Below, one piece after another: positions 1 to 7,990 of a stretch of 41,423 bases of DNA (position 1 is its first letter; the number at the start of each line of letters is the position of its first letter). Made by a program: the position numbers and the translations under genes. The notes under the pieces are model-generated. The model worked only from the letters and a program-made list of their open reading frames with translations, searched no databases and was not told the origin of the DNA. Source of the DNA: Spirochaetaceae bacterium UBA4077 (GTDB lineage: Bacteria; Spirochaetota; Spirochaetia; Treponematales; Rectinemataceae); NCBI GenBank assembly GCA_002383375.1, contig DFYR01000053.1, positions 25,729 through 67,151 of the forward strand. Direction: 5' to 3'.

Positions 1-308
1 GAAAGGGGAAGCCCCGGCTCCAGTAGTTTCATCGAATCGAAAATATAGTGAGCGATCCGTTCAGCCGAAGGATCCTGCCTGAAAACCTCGATTTCGTTCA
101 GGTCAGAATGATCCAGAACCGAAAGGACCTTGGCCATGGCTGCCTTGAGAAGCGAAAAATCCACCAGCATTCCACCCTCGCCAAGGCTGGAGCCCTTTGC
201 CCAGATCCTTACCTTGTAGTTGTGGCCGTGAAGCCTTTCACATTTCCCGTTATAGTGAAGAAGCCTGTGCGCTGCGGCGAAGCCGCCCTCGACCCGAACT
301 TCGTACAT
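1..308 (-). CDS. queD: 6-carboxytetrahydropterin synthase (QueD/PTPS family), 3' truncated by window edge
   Basis: The 102 visible residues begin MYEVRVEGGFAAAHRL and carry the zinc and catalytic region of the 6-pyruvoyltetrahydropterin synthase fold: His14 in the first strand, then CERLHGHNY at residues 24-32, where the HGH histidines would bind zinc. QueD converts dihydroneopterin triphosphate to 6-carboxytetrahydropterin, the second step to preQ0 and queuosine. The motif is C-E-x-x-H-G-H, with Glu directly after the catalytic Cys. From memory, that form marks the PTPS-I/III subgroup, thought to serve both queuosine and folate synthesis, so the name QueD may be too narrow. The frame runs off the left end, so the C-terminal catalytic His and Glu cannot be seen. 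No Shine-Dalgarno precedes the ATG at 308. FolE2, which makes the substrate, is encoded about 11 kb away. Confidence 0.88.
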   Translation of the reverse strand, partial: MYEVRVEGGFAAAHRLLHYNGKCERLHGHNYKVRIWAKGSSLGEGGMLVDFSLLKAAMAKVLSVLDHSDLNEIEVFRQDPSAERIAHYIFDSMKLLEPGLPL

Positions 309-317
309 AAGAAAAAC

Positions 318-344
318 CATATACCAGAAAGCCCGCGGAGGCAA
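318..344 (-). promoter_or_regulatory. possible promoter of queD, close to its start codon
   Basis: On the minus strand TTGCCT (339-344) and TATATG (318-323) are 15 bases apart, and the start codon follows the -10 box by only 9 bases. The spacing is short for a sigma-70 promoter. If real, the transcript would be nearly leaderless, which fits the absence of a ribosome-binding site. Confidence 0.25.
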
Positions 345-417
345 GCAGAGCAGATGCCGGCGTTAATAACATTGTTTTCCATCTGTCTTGTGAGTACACA
401 TATTCGAATCTAGACTA

Positions 418-644
418 ATGGAGGCAAAAATAAGAAAGCGTTGGCTCCTCCTCACAACAGTCTTGCTGCTCTCCGTCTCAATGGCTTTCGCCCAGTTTGG
501 CTTCAAGCTGGGGGCCCTCGGCCTCATTCCAACGGATTTAGACTTTTCTGGTATGCCTTTTCTCTTCTACGGCGGTTTTGAGGTAGTCCTCTGATTCTCA
601 CTTTCCCGGGGCTAGCCCTCGTGGAGACAGGCTTTCATCATTGA
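418..644 (+). pseudogene. remnant of an outer-membrane barrel protein (secreted 58-residue fragment)
   Basis: The ATG at 418 opens a 58-codon frame ending at 594. It encodes a convincing signal peptide (basic start, LLLTTVLLLSVSMAFAQ, cleavage expected after AFA) followed by FGFKLGALGLIPTDLDF, the alternating pattern of a first barrel strand. After the stop, a different frame (588-644) continues with LILTFPGLALVETGFHH, again barrel-like. This suggests a frameshift in a longer ancestral porin-type gene that has lost its remainder. There is no Shine-Dalgarno before the ATG. It could instead be a genuine short secreted protein. It lies between divergent queD and murE. Confidence 0.45.
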
Positions 645-677
645 AGCGCAAGGCCCGCCGTGCTATTCTTGGCCGAT

Positions 678-2279
678 ATGCAGCAGAACTTACGAAGCCT
701 CATGTCTGCCTTGAAGGAATCGGAGCTCATCCAAGCCCCGCCTGCGGAGCTTTTAGATCTTTCCTTGACCGGTATAGAGTATGATTCGAGAAAAATACAG
801 CCCGGCATGCTCTTTATCGCCCTGCCGGGCATTCACAACGACGGGCATGACTTTATCAATGCCGCCCTGGAAAGGGGGGCAACGGCGGTGCTCCACGAAA
901 AAGCCCTCAGCCTGCATCGCCGGGAGATCGCTTTTATTCAAGTGAAGGATTCGAGGGCAGCGATGAGCCGCCTGGCCGCCGCCTTCTACGGCAGGGCTTC
1001 ATCTTCCCTGCTTACCGTCGGCGTAACGGGCACCGAGGGCAAGAGCAGCACCGTCTACCTCATCTATCAGCTTTTGAACCTGGCGGGTGTAAAAACCGGC
1101 TTTTTTTCCACCGTCATGTCCGATACCGGCAAGGGAGAACTCCCTAATCCCGAGCACCAGACAACCCCCGAGGCGACAGCCGTGCAGCGAATGCTGGCCG
1201 AGATGCGGGAGGCTGGCTGCTGTTGCGCAGTGCTCGAGGCTTCCAGCCACGGATTGAGCCAGAGGACAGCCAGATTGGCTGATGTGGATTTCGATGTCGC
1301 CGTTATGACCAACGTGACGAGTGAACATTTGGAGTTCCACGGAACCTGGGAGAGCTACCGCTCGGATAAGGCAAACCTCTTCAGGAACCTGGACGACCAC
1401 GATCATAGAAAAAAACTCAGCTGTCCCAGCCGCAGCAAGGACAAGCCCCTTCCCTCCTTCGCCGTCGTCAACGCCGACGATCCCAGCGCCGGGTATTTCG
1501 GCCAGTGCACTAAAAAACATCTGGTCTCCTTTTCAACCCGAGGCGCTGCCGCCAGCTTTATAGCAAAAAATATCCGTACTGATGCCCGGGGCTCAACCTT
1601 CGTCATAGAGGGACCCGCTGCTACGAGCCACGCCGATAAGAGCGCCGGCCGCATCGAGGCTGAGGCACGGATAGAGCTTCCCGGCCAGTTCAACGTGGGC
1701 AACATCCTCGCAGTCCTGGCGGTTGCCTCCGGCATCCTGGATCGCCCCTGGGCAGAACTGCTCCAATTCCTGCCCCAGCTAAAGCCCGTAAAGGGAAGGA
1801 TGAACCTGGTGGACCTCGGCCAGCCTTTCGAGCTGATCATCGACTATGCCCATACCCCCTCCTCGTTCGAGACGATCCTGCCGCCCATCCGAAAGCGGGC
1901 TAAGGGCAAGATTTTCTGCCTTTTCGGCTCCGGAGGTGAGCGGGACAGGGAAAAACGGCCACGACAGGCCGAAGTAGCCGCCCGCTACTGTGATGTGCTG
2001 GTTCTCTGTGACGAGGATCCCCGGGGAGAGGATCCCACGGAGCTTTTAGAAGAGATCGCCGCAGGCTGTCCGCAGCTTGAACGAGGCAGAGAGCTTTTTT
2101 TGATACCTAACAGGCCTCAGGCCATACGGAAGGCTTTTTCCATGGCAGAGGCGGGCGATACGGTGCTGCTTCTGGGAAAAGGGCATGAGAATTCCATCAT
2201 TTATGCCGATCATATAATGCCCTACGACGAAGAAACCGAAGCAGTCGCTGCACTGAAGGAACTCGGGTACGGGCAGTGA
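678..2279 (+). CDS. murE: UDP-N-acetylmuramoyl-tripeptide synthetase MurE
   Basis: MurE adds the third, diamino residue to UDP-MurNAc-L-Ala-D-Glu in the cytoplasm. The protein is 533 residues from the ATG at 678; a GTG at 660 would add six residues, and neither has a clear Shine-Dalgarno. Visible are the ATP loop GVTGTEGKSST (115-125), the histidine-rich TNVTSEHLEFHGTWESY (211-227), the lysine expected to be carbamylated (K231 in SDKANLF), GRMNLVDL and DYAHTP (ligase C domain), and GSGGERDREKRP (417-428). The P-loop has Glu where most MurE have Asn. The diamino-acid motif is EDPR (446-449) rather than DNPR, the signature of meso-diaminopimelate users. Treponema and Spirochaeta peptidoglycan contains L-ornithine, so ornithine is the likely substrate by inference. 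ddl follows in the same direction. Confidence 0.92.
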   Translation: MQQNLRSLMSALKESELIQAPPAELLDLSLTGIEYDSRKIQPGMLFIALPGIHNDGHDFINAALERGATAVLHEKALSLHRREIAFIQVKDSRAAMSRLAAAFYGRASSSLLTVGVTGTEGKSSTVYLIYQLLNLAGVKTGFFSTVMSDTGKGELPNPEHQTTPEATAVQRMLAEMREAGCCCAVLEASSHGLSQRTARLADVDFDVAVMTNVTSEHLEFHGTWESYRSDKANLFRNLDDHDHRKKLSCPSRSKDKPLPSFAVVNADDPSAGYFGQCTKKHLVSFSTRGAAASFIAKNIRTDARGSTFVIEGPAATSHADKSAGRIEAEARIELPGQFNVGNILAVLAVASGILDRPWAELLQFLPQLKPVKGRMNLVDLGQPFELIIDYAHTPSSFETILPPIRKRAKGKIFCLFGSGGERDREKRPRQAEVAARYCDVLVLCDEDPRGEDPTELLEEIAAGCPQLERGRELFLIPNRPQAIRKAFSMAEAGDTVLLLGKGHENSIIYADHIMPYDEETEAVAALKELGYGQ

Positions 2280-2317
2280 AGCCTGATTGTCAGTTACGAA
2301 GCCTGATTGTCTGTTAC
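2278..2317 (+). repeat. tandem 20-base duplication between murE and ddl
   Basis: Two adjacent 20-base units, 2278-2297 and 2298-2317, read GAAGCCTGATTGTCWGTTAC and differ at one base (A or T). The first unit begins inside the murE stop codon. The duplication lengthens the murE-ddl gap without touching the ddl ribosome-binding site at about 2318-2324. Confidence 0.85.
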
Positions 2318-2328
2318 AAGGAAGTACG

Positions 2329-3453
2329 ATGAAAACGATCGCTATTCTCTACGGCGGTAAATCGGGAGAGCACGAGGTCTCCCTCATCTCTGCGGCGAGC
2401 ATTGTCCAGAACCTGGACCTATCCAAATACTCGATCCTGCCCATTGGCATAACCAAGAGCGGCGAATGGCTGCTCCAGGACTGGGCTGCGCTCAGGTCCA
2501 TCTTGGCAAACCGCTCCGGGATGGAAGGCCTGCCCCCTGTTACAACAGGAAAAAGAGTATTCGTCCTGCCGGGCAGCGGCTTGGCTGTAGAGGATAAGCC
2601 GGGCGGCTGGAAAAAGCTGGATTGCGATATCGTCTTTCCCGTCCTCCACGGCACCTTTGGCGAGGACGGAACCGTCCAAGGCCTGCTGGAGTGCGCCGGC
2701 CTGCCCTATGTGGGTTCAGGCGTGCTCGGCTCGGCGGCGGGGATGGACAAGCAGGTGGCCAAGGAGCTCTGGCTCAGGGAAGGAATCCCCGTGGTGGAGT
2801 TCATCGCTGTACGCAAGAGCGACAAAGGTAATCCCAATTTTCTCTCCACCCTTAGCCGGAAAATCGAAGCCCGCTTCGGCTGGCCCTGCTTTGTAAAGCC
2901 CGCCTGTTCCGGATCTTCCGTGGGGACCTCCAAAGCCTCGGATCAGGCATCCTTGGTCAAGGCGCTGGAAAAAGCCTTCTTATACGACGAAAAGGTCTTG
3001 GTGGAAGAATTCATCCCCGCCAGGGAGATGGAATGCGCCGTCCTGGGAAACGAAGAACCCAGAGCCTTTTCTCCCGGCGAAATCATACCCGCGCATGAAT
3101 ACTACGATTACAACGCCAAATATAAAGATCCCCAAGGCGCCCTGCTGCAGGTCCCGGCTAGCCTGAGCGAAACCCAGGAGGAAGCCCTCAAGACAACCGC
3201 GATCAAGGCGTACAAGGCTTGCGGTTTTTCCGGCATGGCCAGGATGGATTTTTTCATTGACAAGCGGACAGGAGCGATTCTTTTAAATGAGGCCAATACT
3301 ATACCGGGTTTCACGGCGATTTCCATGTATCCTCGAATGTGCCAGGCCGGCGGGCTTTCCTATCCTGCCCTGCTTGAAGCCCTACTCGATCTTGGGATGG
3401 AACGCTTTATAGCCAGGAACAGGCTCAGTTTCAGCTACGACGCCGAAGCCTGA
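2329..3453 (+). CDS. ddl: D-alanine--D-alanine ligase
   Basis: Ddl joins two D-alanines with ATP to make the terminal dipeptide of the peptidoglycan stem. The start at 2329 is fixed by an AAGGAAG ribosome-binding site just upstream; 374 residues is a normal family length. ATP-grasp features include GGKSGEHEVSLISA (9-22), KPACSGSSVGTSK in the central domain, the omega loop EYYDYNAKY, GFSGMARMDFFID, and NEANTIPGFTAISMYP near the C-terminus. The omega-loop Tyr-Lys arrangement is that of D-Ala-D-Ala ligases rather than D-Ala-D-Lac ligases of the VanA type. It lies 49 bases behind murE, probably in the same transcript, linking two steps of stem-peptide synthesis. Confidence 0.95.
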   Translation: MKTIAILYGGKSGEHEVSLISAASIVQNLDLSKYSILPIGITKSGEWLLQDWAALRSILANRSGMEGLPPVTTGKRVFVLPGSGLAVEDKPGGWKKLDCDIVFPVLHGTFGEDGTVQGLLECAGLPYVGSGVLGSAAGMDKQVAKELWLREGIPVVEFIAVRKSDKGNPNFLSTLSRKIEARFGWPCFVKPACSGSSVGTSKASDQASLVKALEKAFLYDEKVLVEEFIPAREMECAVLGNEEPRAFSPGEIIPAHEYYDYNAKYKDPQGALLQVPASLSETQEEALKTTAIKAYKACGFSGMARMDFFIDKRTGAILLNEANTIPGFTAISMYPRMCQAGGLSYPALLEALLDLGMERFIARNRLSFSYDAEA

Positions 3454-3460
3454 GCCGGGC

Positions 3461-3490
3461 TTGTATCAATATGCAAAGATAGTCGATAAT
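3461..3490 (+). promoter_or_regulatory. weak candidate promoter upstream of rocD
   Basis: TTGTAT (3461-3466) and GATAAT (3485-3490) are 18 bases apart, just past the ddl stop. The -10 matches the consensus at five of six positions; the -35 is poor. Transcripts would carry a leader of about 120 bases containing the TTGTACACT repeats. Confidence 0.3.
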
Positions 3491-3547
3491 TATAGATATT
3501 ACTGGTATTTATCCCTATTTTTAACCCTAGCGCCCTTCTTATAAGCA

Positions 3548-3569
3548 TTGTACACTTACCTTGTACACT
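3548..3569 (+). promoter_or_regulatory. paired TTGTACACT repeats, candidate operator before rocD
   Basis: Two perfect copies of TTGTACACT lie at 3548-3556 and 3561-3569, 13 bases apart start to start and about 50 bases before the rocD start codon. Each contains the palindrome TGTACA. Perfect nine-base repeats in a short intergenic region are typical of a repressor or activator site, but I cannot name the regulator. Confidence 0.4.
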
Positions 3570-3618
3570 GATCATGCGCGGTTTCTTGTGCCGTGCTTGA
3601 AGGATAAGGAGGCTTTCA

Positions 3619-4818
3619 ATGAAATCCCAGGACTACATCGACCTGGATCTGCAATTCGGTGCCCATAATTACCACCCCCTTCCTGTCGTCATAGCCACCG
3701 CTAAGGCATGCAGGGTACAGGATCCCGAAGGGAAGACCTACTACGACTTTCTCTCCGCCTATTCGGCGGTAAACCAGGGCCATCTCCATCCCCACATAGT
3801 GGCTGCTGCCGAAGCGCAGCTCCACAGGGTAAGCCTGACTTCCCGCGCCTTTCACAACGACAAGATGGGACCCTTTCTCAAGGCGCTCTGCGAATTCACG
3901 GGCTACGAATCGGCCCTTCCCATGAACACCGGCGCCGAAGCCGTCGAGACGGCAATAAAGGCTGCCCGGCGATGGGGAGCTGAGATCAAGAAAGTGCCTA
4001 ACGGTAAACAGAAAATTATCTGCGCCGAAAACAACTTCCACGGCCGAACCCTGGCGGCGATCTCCATGTCCAGCGATCCCGAATCCTACGGCAACTACGG
4101 TCCCTATGCGCCTGGCTTTGTGAAGTTGCCCTTCGGCGATGCTCGGGCAGTGGAAAAGGCCATCGACGACAACACCGTCGCTGTCATGGTGGAACCCATT
4201 CAGGGCGAAGCCGGCGTCGTCGTGCCAGAGGAAGGATACCTCGCCGAACTGCGGAAACTATGCAGCGCCCGAGGAGTTCTCCTGATCTTTGACGAAATCC
4301 AGACAGGTTTCTGCAGGACAGGCAAGCGCTTCGCCTGGCAGTATGAGGACGCCCGTCCCGACATCATGTGCCTGGGAAAGGCCCTGGGCGGAGGAATCCT
4401 GCCCCTTTCGGCCATTGTCGCTGACACCGACGTTATGAAGGTTTTCACCCCGGGCTCCCACGGTTCCACCTTCGGGGGCAACCCACTGGCTTGCGCAGTA
4501 GGCATGGCCTCGCTGGAGGTCCTGGTGCAGGAAAAGCTGGATCAGCGCTCTTTTATTCTCGGCGAGTGGTTCCGAAAAGAGCTCGGGCGGATTCCCTGCA
4601 AAAGCATGCGCCTGGTAAGGGGAAAGGGTCTTCTGAATGCTATCGTATTCCAGGAGGGCTTCCACGCCTGGGATGTCTGCGTGGAACTCAAGAACGAAGG
4701 GCTTTTGGCCAAACAAACCCACGGCAACATCATCCGCTTCGCCCCTCCCCTGGTCATTCAAGACAGGGAGATGGAAGAAGCACTGCGGATAATCGAGAAG
4801 GTCCTCGTCGAGCATTAG
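3619..4818 (+). CDS. rocD: ornithine--oxo-acid aminotransferase
   Basis: RocD is a class III, PLP-dependent aminotransferase that interconverts ornithine plus 2-oxoglutarate with glutamate 5-semialdehyde plus glutamate. The 399 residues show the N-terminal AHNYHPLPVVI typical of ornithine aminotransferases, PMNTGAEAVETAIKAARRWG (substrate and cofactor loop), FHGRTL, FDEIQTGFCRTG (Asp225 contacting PLP nitrogen) and the Schiff-base Lys254 in CLGKALGGG. A good ribosome-binding site (AAGGAGG) precedes the ATG at 3619. It sits behind murE-ddl and ends 13 bases before the convergent histidine kinase gene. It may supply or consume ornithine, the expected third residue of the peptidoglycan stem in this lineage. 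Paired TTGTACACT repeats upstream suggest dedicated regulation. Confidence 0.93.
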   Translation: MKSQDYIDLDLQFGAHNYHPLPVVIATAKACRVQDPEGKTYYDFLSAYSAVNQGHLHPHIVAAAEAQLHRVSLTSRAFHNDKMGPFLKALCEFTGYESALPMNTGAEAVETAIKAARRWGAEIKKVPNGKQKIICAENNFHGRTLAAISMSSDPESYGNYGPYAPGFVKLPFGDARAVEKAIDDNTVAVMVEPIQGEAGVVVPEEGYLAELRKLCSARGVLLIFDEIQTGFCRTGKRFAWQYEDARPDIMCLGKALGGGILPLSAIVADTDVMKVFTPGSHGSTFGGNPLACAVGMASLEVLVQEKLDQRSFILGEWFRKELGRIPCKSMRLVRGKGLLNAIVFQEGFHAWDVCVELKNEGLLAKQTHGNIIRFAPPLVIQDREMEEALRIIEKVLVEH

Positions 4819-4831
4819 CCGGATCTTCCTG

Positions 4832-6307
4832 TCAGGACTTGAGCAGGGGAAGACTGATGGAAAATACCGCTCCCCTTCCGCCATCCGAACCCTCATAGGA
4901 GAGCATGGCGCCGAAGGACTCCACAAGGCGTTTAGCCAACGCTAATCCTATACCGCTGCCCTTTTCCTTGGTGGTGAAAAAGGGATCGAAGAGTCGCTTG
5001 CTCTGTTCGGGGGGAATGCCTCTGCCGTTGTCCGCCACGGCTATCACCCAATATGAGTCCCGGCGGAACAAACGAAGGGTTATCTGGCGTTCTTCCTCAG
5101 CGATCCCTTCCATCGCTTCCATGGCGTTTCGAAGGAGATTGTCCAAGGCAGTGGTAAGCTTTTCTTCGTCCGCCATGACCCAGGCCCCTGCTTCTTCAGG
5201 CAGGATCGCCTGTATCTCCCGGGCGCCCACCGCCGAATCCCTGTAACGGCTGGAATAAAGCTCCAGGTACTGCTTCAGGTCCAGCCTGTTCGGTTTAACC
5301 TGCCCGGGCTGGAGAAACTCACGAATCCTGTCTGCCAGCCCGGAGAGTCTCAGGATTTCGCCTTCGATGAGATCGGAGGAACGGAGAATCCTGCTCAGAT
5401 CCGCGGCCTGCAACGCTGTCTTTTGCTCCTCGGAGTTCTGGGATAAATGCTGGGCAGACTCAGCCTGAGCCGAGACTGTCCGCCGTATCGCCGCCGTTTG
5501 AATGCGCATGATGCCCAGGGGATTCTTTATTTCATGGACAAGTGTCCGTGCGGCCTCGCCCAGCTGGACCAGCTCCCTGTTCTGGGCTTCGCGGACCCGG
5601 AGCACTTCGTTGTGACGATAGAGCAATATCAGCATGAGGAAAAGCGCTATAAGAATCAGGCTGATCGCAGAGGCGGCCAGGGAAAAACCCAGAAGTTCGG
5701 CGCTGAATCCGACGGTGGAATATTCCATCCATACAAGGTAATTGCCGCTCATTGCCGCTATCGGAGGGCTGGCTGTCGGACCTTGGGCATTGGATTCAGG
5801 AGCCAACGAATCATTACCAGGTGCCGACATCCTTCCTCGCTGCATCCTGGGGCCGAGAGGCAGGAGGGTTAATCCTCCTCCCCTGACAGGATTCTGGAAT
5901 CCGGAAAAGCGGATCAGCACCAGGCTTTTTGTCCCCGACTTAAAGTTCACCGAAACAGAACCGGGCAGGCCTAAGCCCTCCCTGTCCTGCCTTCGCTGCA
6001 GCAGCATATCCTGGATATCGATCCGCTCCGGAGCACTGCCGCGACGCAATAAAGCTGTCCCTTCATAACTGTAAAATCCAAAACCGAGTACCCGCTCATT
6101 CTCCTCGGCACTGTAGGACTGGTCCCGCCTATACTCATCCACGACAGCACTGGATGCCCTGAAGGCTTCGTATTCTAAAAGCATCTCTCTCCTGGCTCCC
6201 TCTCTGAGCACCATAGTCCAGAGCAGGATAAGGGCGCTGACAAGCACCAGCGCCGCACCGAGAAGCAGCACTAGAGAGAACTTATTGGAATTCCGTATGC
6301 CTTTCAT
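4832..6307 (-). CDS. membrane sensor histidine kinase, orphan
   Basis: The 491-residue protein has two membrane segments (about 10-31 and 205-230) enclosing an extracytoplasmic sensor region of about 170 residues, with a Pro/Ser/Gly-rich stretch at about 155-185. A short linker leads to the HisKA dimerisation domain with phospho-acceptor His258 in LVHEIKNPLG, then the ATPase domain: NLLRNAMEAMEG (N box), DNGRGIPPEQ (G1), DPFFTTKEKGSGIGLALAK (F and G2). No HAMP or PAS domain is evident. No response regulator is encoded nearby, so the partner is unknown. The pallilysin-like gene is divergent. The start has no Shine-Dalgarno; a TAGAAT -10-like box lies 8 bases upstream (6315-6320). Confidence 0.9.
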   Translation of the reverse strand: MKGIRNSNKFSLVLLLGAALVLVSALILLWTMVLREGARREMLLEYEAFRASSAVVDEYRRDQSYSAEENERVLGFGFYSYEGTALLRRGSAPERIDIQDMLLQRRQDREGLGLPGSVSVNFKSGTKSLVLIRFSGFQNPVRGGGLTLLPLGPRMQRGRMSAPGNDSLAPESNAQGPTASPPIAAMSGNYLVWMEYSTVGFSAELLGFSLAASAISLILIALFLMLILLYRHNEVLRVREAQNRELVQLGEAARTLVHEIKNPLGIMRIQTAAIRRTVSAQAESAQHLSQNSEEQKTALQAADLSRILRSSDLIEGEILRLSGLADRIREFLQPGQVKPNRLDLKQYLELYSSRYRDSAVGAREIQAILPEEAGAWVMADEEKLTTALDNLLRNAMEAMEGIAEEERQITLRLFRRDSYWVIAVADNGRGIPPEQSKRLFDPFFTTKEKGSGIGLALAKRLVESFGAMLSYEGSDGGRGAVFSISLPLLKS

Positions 6308-6433
6308 CAGAGTAATTCTAGCACCGTACCGGCTCTCAAGGCTACAGAGCCTGCCTTTAGGTCATGGGGCTTTGTATTAAGGCTGTCGCTTGTTTATTCC
6401 CGCATACCCGTGGTACAAAGACTCTAGCCTGTC

Positions 6434-7990
6434 ATGAAACGAGTCTTGAGAGTAATTCTGGCCCTCGCCTTTATAATTGCCTTTATCCTCTTCGTTTTTT
6501 TTCTGGCCAAACGCAGCCGAACAAACCTCGAGGCAGCCCTGCCTCTGGCGGCGAGAACCGTGCTTATAGCCCCTACGGCACAGCAGGAACCATCGCCTGC
6601 CGAAGGGATAGTGGAGCCGGCTTCCCGGGCTAGGATTCTTCTGCTCTGGGATGAGGTATTGCTGGATACCATCGATATGAATCTGGACGAGGACTTTGAA
6701 CTAGAGCAAATCCTGGTTGTTAGGGATCATTCCTCCGATACGGGAATCATATCGGTAATCGTCGCCGACTATTCGACATCCACCGGCAGCTATTACAGGG
6801 CATGGAAAGGAGAAAGTCTGGCCACAAAGCCTAATCTCTTCGTAGTGCAGCCCAGAGATCTGATCGGTGATGGAAGCATCGATCTGCTCTGCTTCGGTCT
6901 GGATGAGAAAAACCTTCAGATTCTTACGGTGTTCAAATCTTTTTTCTCCTCGACAGGCTTTAATTATAAAAAGGTCTTTTCAGGATCAGGGCTCTCGATA
7001 CGGGTCGAGGAGGAGATCGAGACTGAAGCGGAACCAGGAGAGGCGGCAGGTTTCCCATCGGCGCAGATCAGCGTCTACGCCTCAGCAGGAAATGCGGCCT
7101 CGCCCCTGGACCAAGTACGACTTGTCTACGCCTGGGATGGGGAAAGCGCCGGCTTTATTCTGAAAAGCCAGGAACCGATCCCCAGCGAAAGCGTGGAGCG
7201 CAGCTTTATCGAATCCGTGTTGACTGGCCAGCCAGAACGCTTCGAATCCTACATCGAGGGATTGTGGAGTAAAGCCGGAAGTCCAGAGGATGAGCCGACA
7301 CTGGTGTACTTCGCCCCCGATTCACGGCGCATAAGCATTCACAGTCAGACTGAAAAGCAGACTTGGAACTGGGACCGCTCCAATCCCTCCTATACGGGCA
7401 TCTACGCAGCGATCGTCAACAGCGGCGTGCCGGACATGGTCCGCATACTCGGCGTCGATCTTCTGGGAAAGGACCGCATCCGACTTCACGCAACACCAGG
7501 CCAGGCTACGCGATTCCCAATCCGCGAGGACTGGAACGGGACATATTCGAGAGTCCAGGGAAGAAGGGAAGAACTGCCAGGATCCCTGAAGAGTCTGGAG
7601 GTCGAATCAGGCTTTTTGCTTCCCCTGGAAGATTCTCCAGAAAAGGTGTTTCTGGAATTTCCTTCGATTGAAGGGGAATATACTACACAGGAGGGTCTTG
7701 CCATTAGGTTCTTCCCAGACGGATTCTCCTATAGTGAGGGGGCTTTAACCTACCACGGGCAGTATCCTCTTTACAGTTACAAAGACAAGCCTATCCTCGA
7801 CTTCGAAGTGCAGGATTCCAGAACGATCCCAGCAGGCAGGCGGAGCTTTTTCATCAGCCTTCGCAGAGACAATCAAGAAAACTGGCAGATCGTGCTGAAG
7901 GCTGCGAGGATCACAGCCCAGGGTGTCGAGTATCTCTATAAACCCAGCTTGGTATTCAGCGGAAAAAGCAATGATCAAGGCAGCAGATAG
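6434..7990 (+). CDS. membrane-anchored pallilysin-related (Tp0751-like) protein
   Basis: The 518-residue protein opens with a basic tip and one hydrophobic anchor (about 4-25), so the rest is probably periplasmic or surface-exposed. The middle (about 255-385) resembles, from memory, T. pallidum Tp0751, the laminin/fibrinogen-binding lipocalin-like protein once called pallilysin: GLWSK (compare GLW), a run of strands, then IRLHATPGQATRFPI and EDWNGTYSR (compare SMWDGQYTR). The HEXXH sequence of Tp0751 is absent here; GKDRIRLHA occupies that place, so metalloprotease activity is not expected. The first about 200 residues and last about 130 have no match I recognise. An in-frame stop three codons upstream fixes the ATG at 6434, which lacks a Shine-Dalgarno. 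The 3' end overlaps the convergent SPOR gene by 16 bases. Confidence 0.6.
   Translation: MKRVLRVILALAFIIAFILFVFFLAKRSRTNLEAALPLAARTVLIAPTAQQEPSPAEGIVEPASRARILLLWDEVLLDTIDMNLDEDFELEQILVVRDHSSDTGIISVIVADYSTSTGSYYRAWKGESLATKPNLFVVQPRDLIGDGSIDLLCFGLDEKNLQILTVFKSFFSSTGFNYKKVFSGSGLSIRVEEEIETEAEPGEAAGFPSAQISVYASAGNAASPLDQVRLVYAWDGESAGFILKSQEPIPSESVERSFIESVLTGQPERFESYIEGLWSKAGSPEDEPTLVYFAPDSRRISIHSQTEKQTWNWDRSNPSYTGIYAAIVNSGVPDMVRILGVDLLGKDRIRLHATPGQATRFPIREDWNGTYSRVQGRREELPGSLKSLEVESGFLLPLEDSPEKVFLEFPSIEGEYTTQEGLAIRFFPDGFSYSEGALTYHGQYPLYSYKDKPILDFEVQDSRTIPAGRRSFFISLRRDNQENWQIVLKAARITAQGVEYLYKPSLVFSGKSNDQGSR

Noticed and set aside
999..1520. A 173-codon minus-strand frame within murE
   Set aside because: It lies fully opposite a well-supported gene and its translation has no domain pattern; typical antisense shadow in GC-rich coding sequence.
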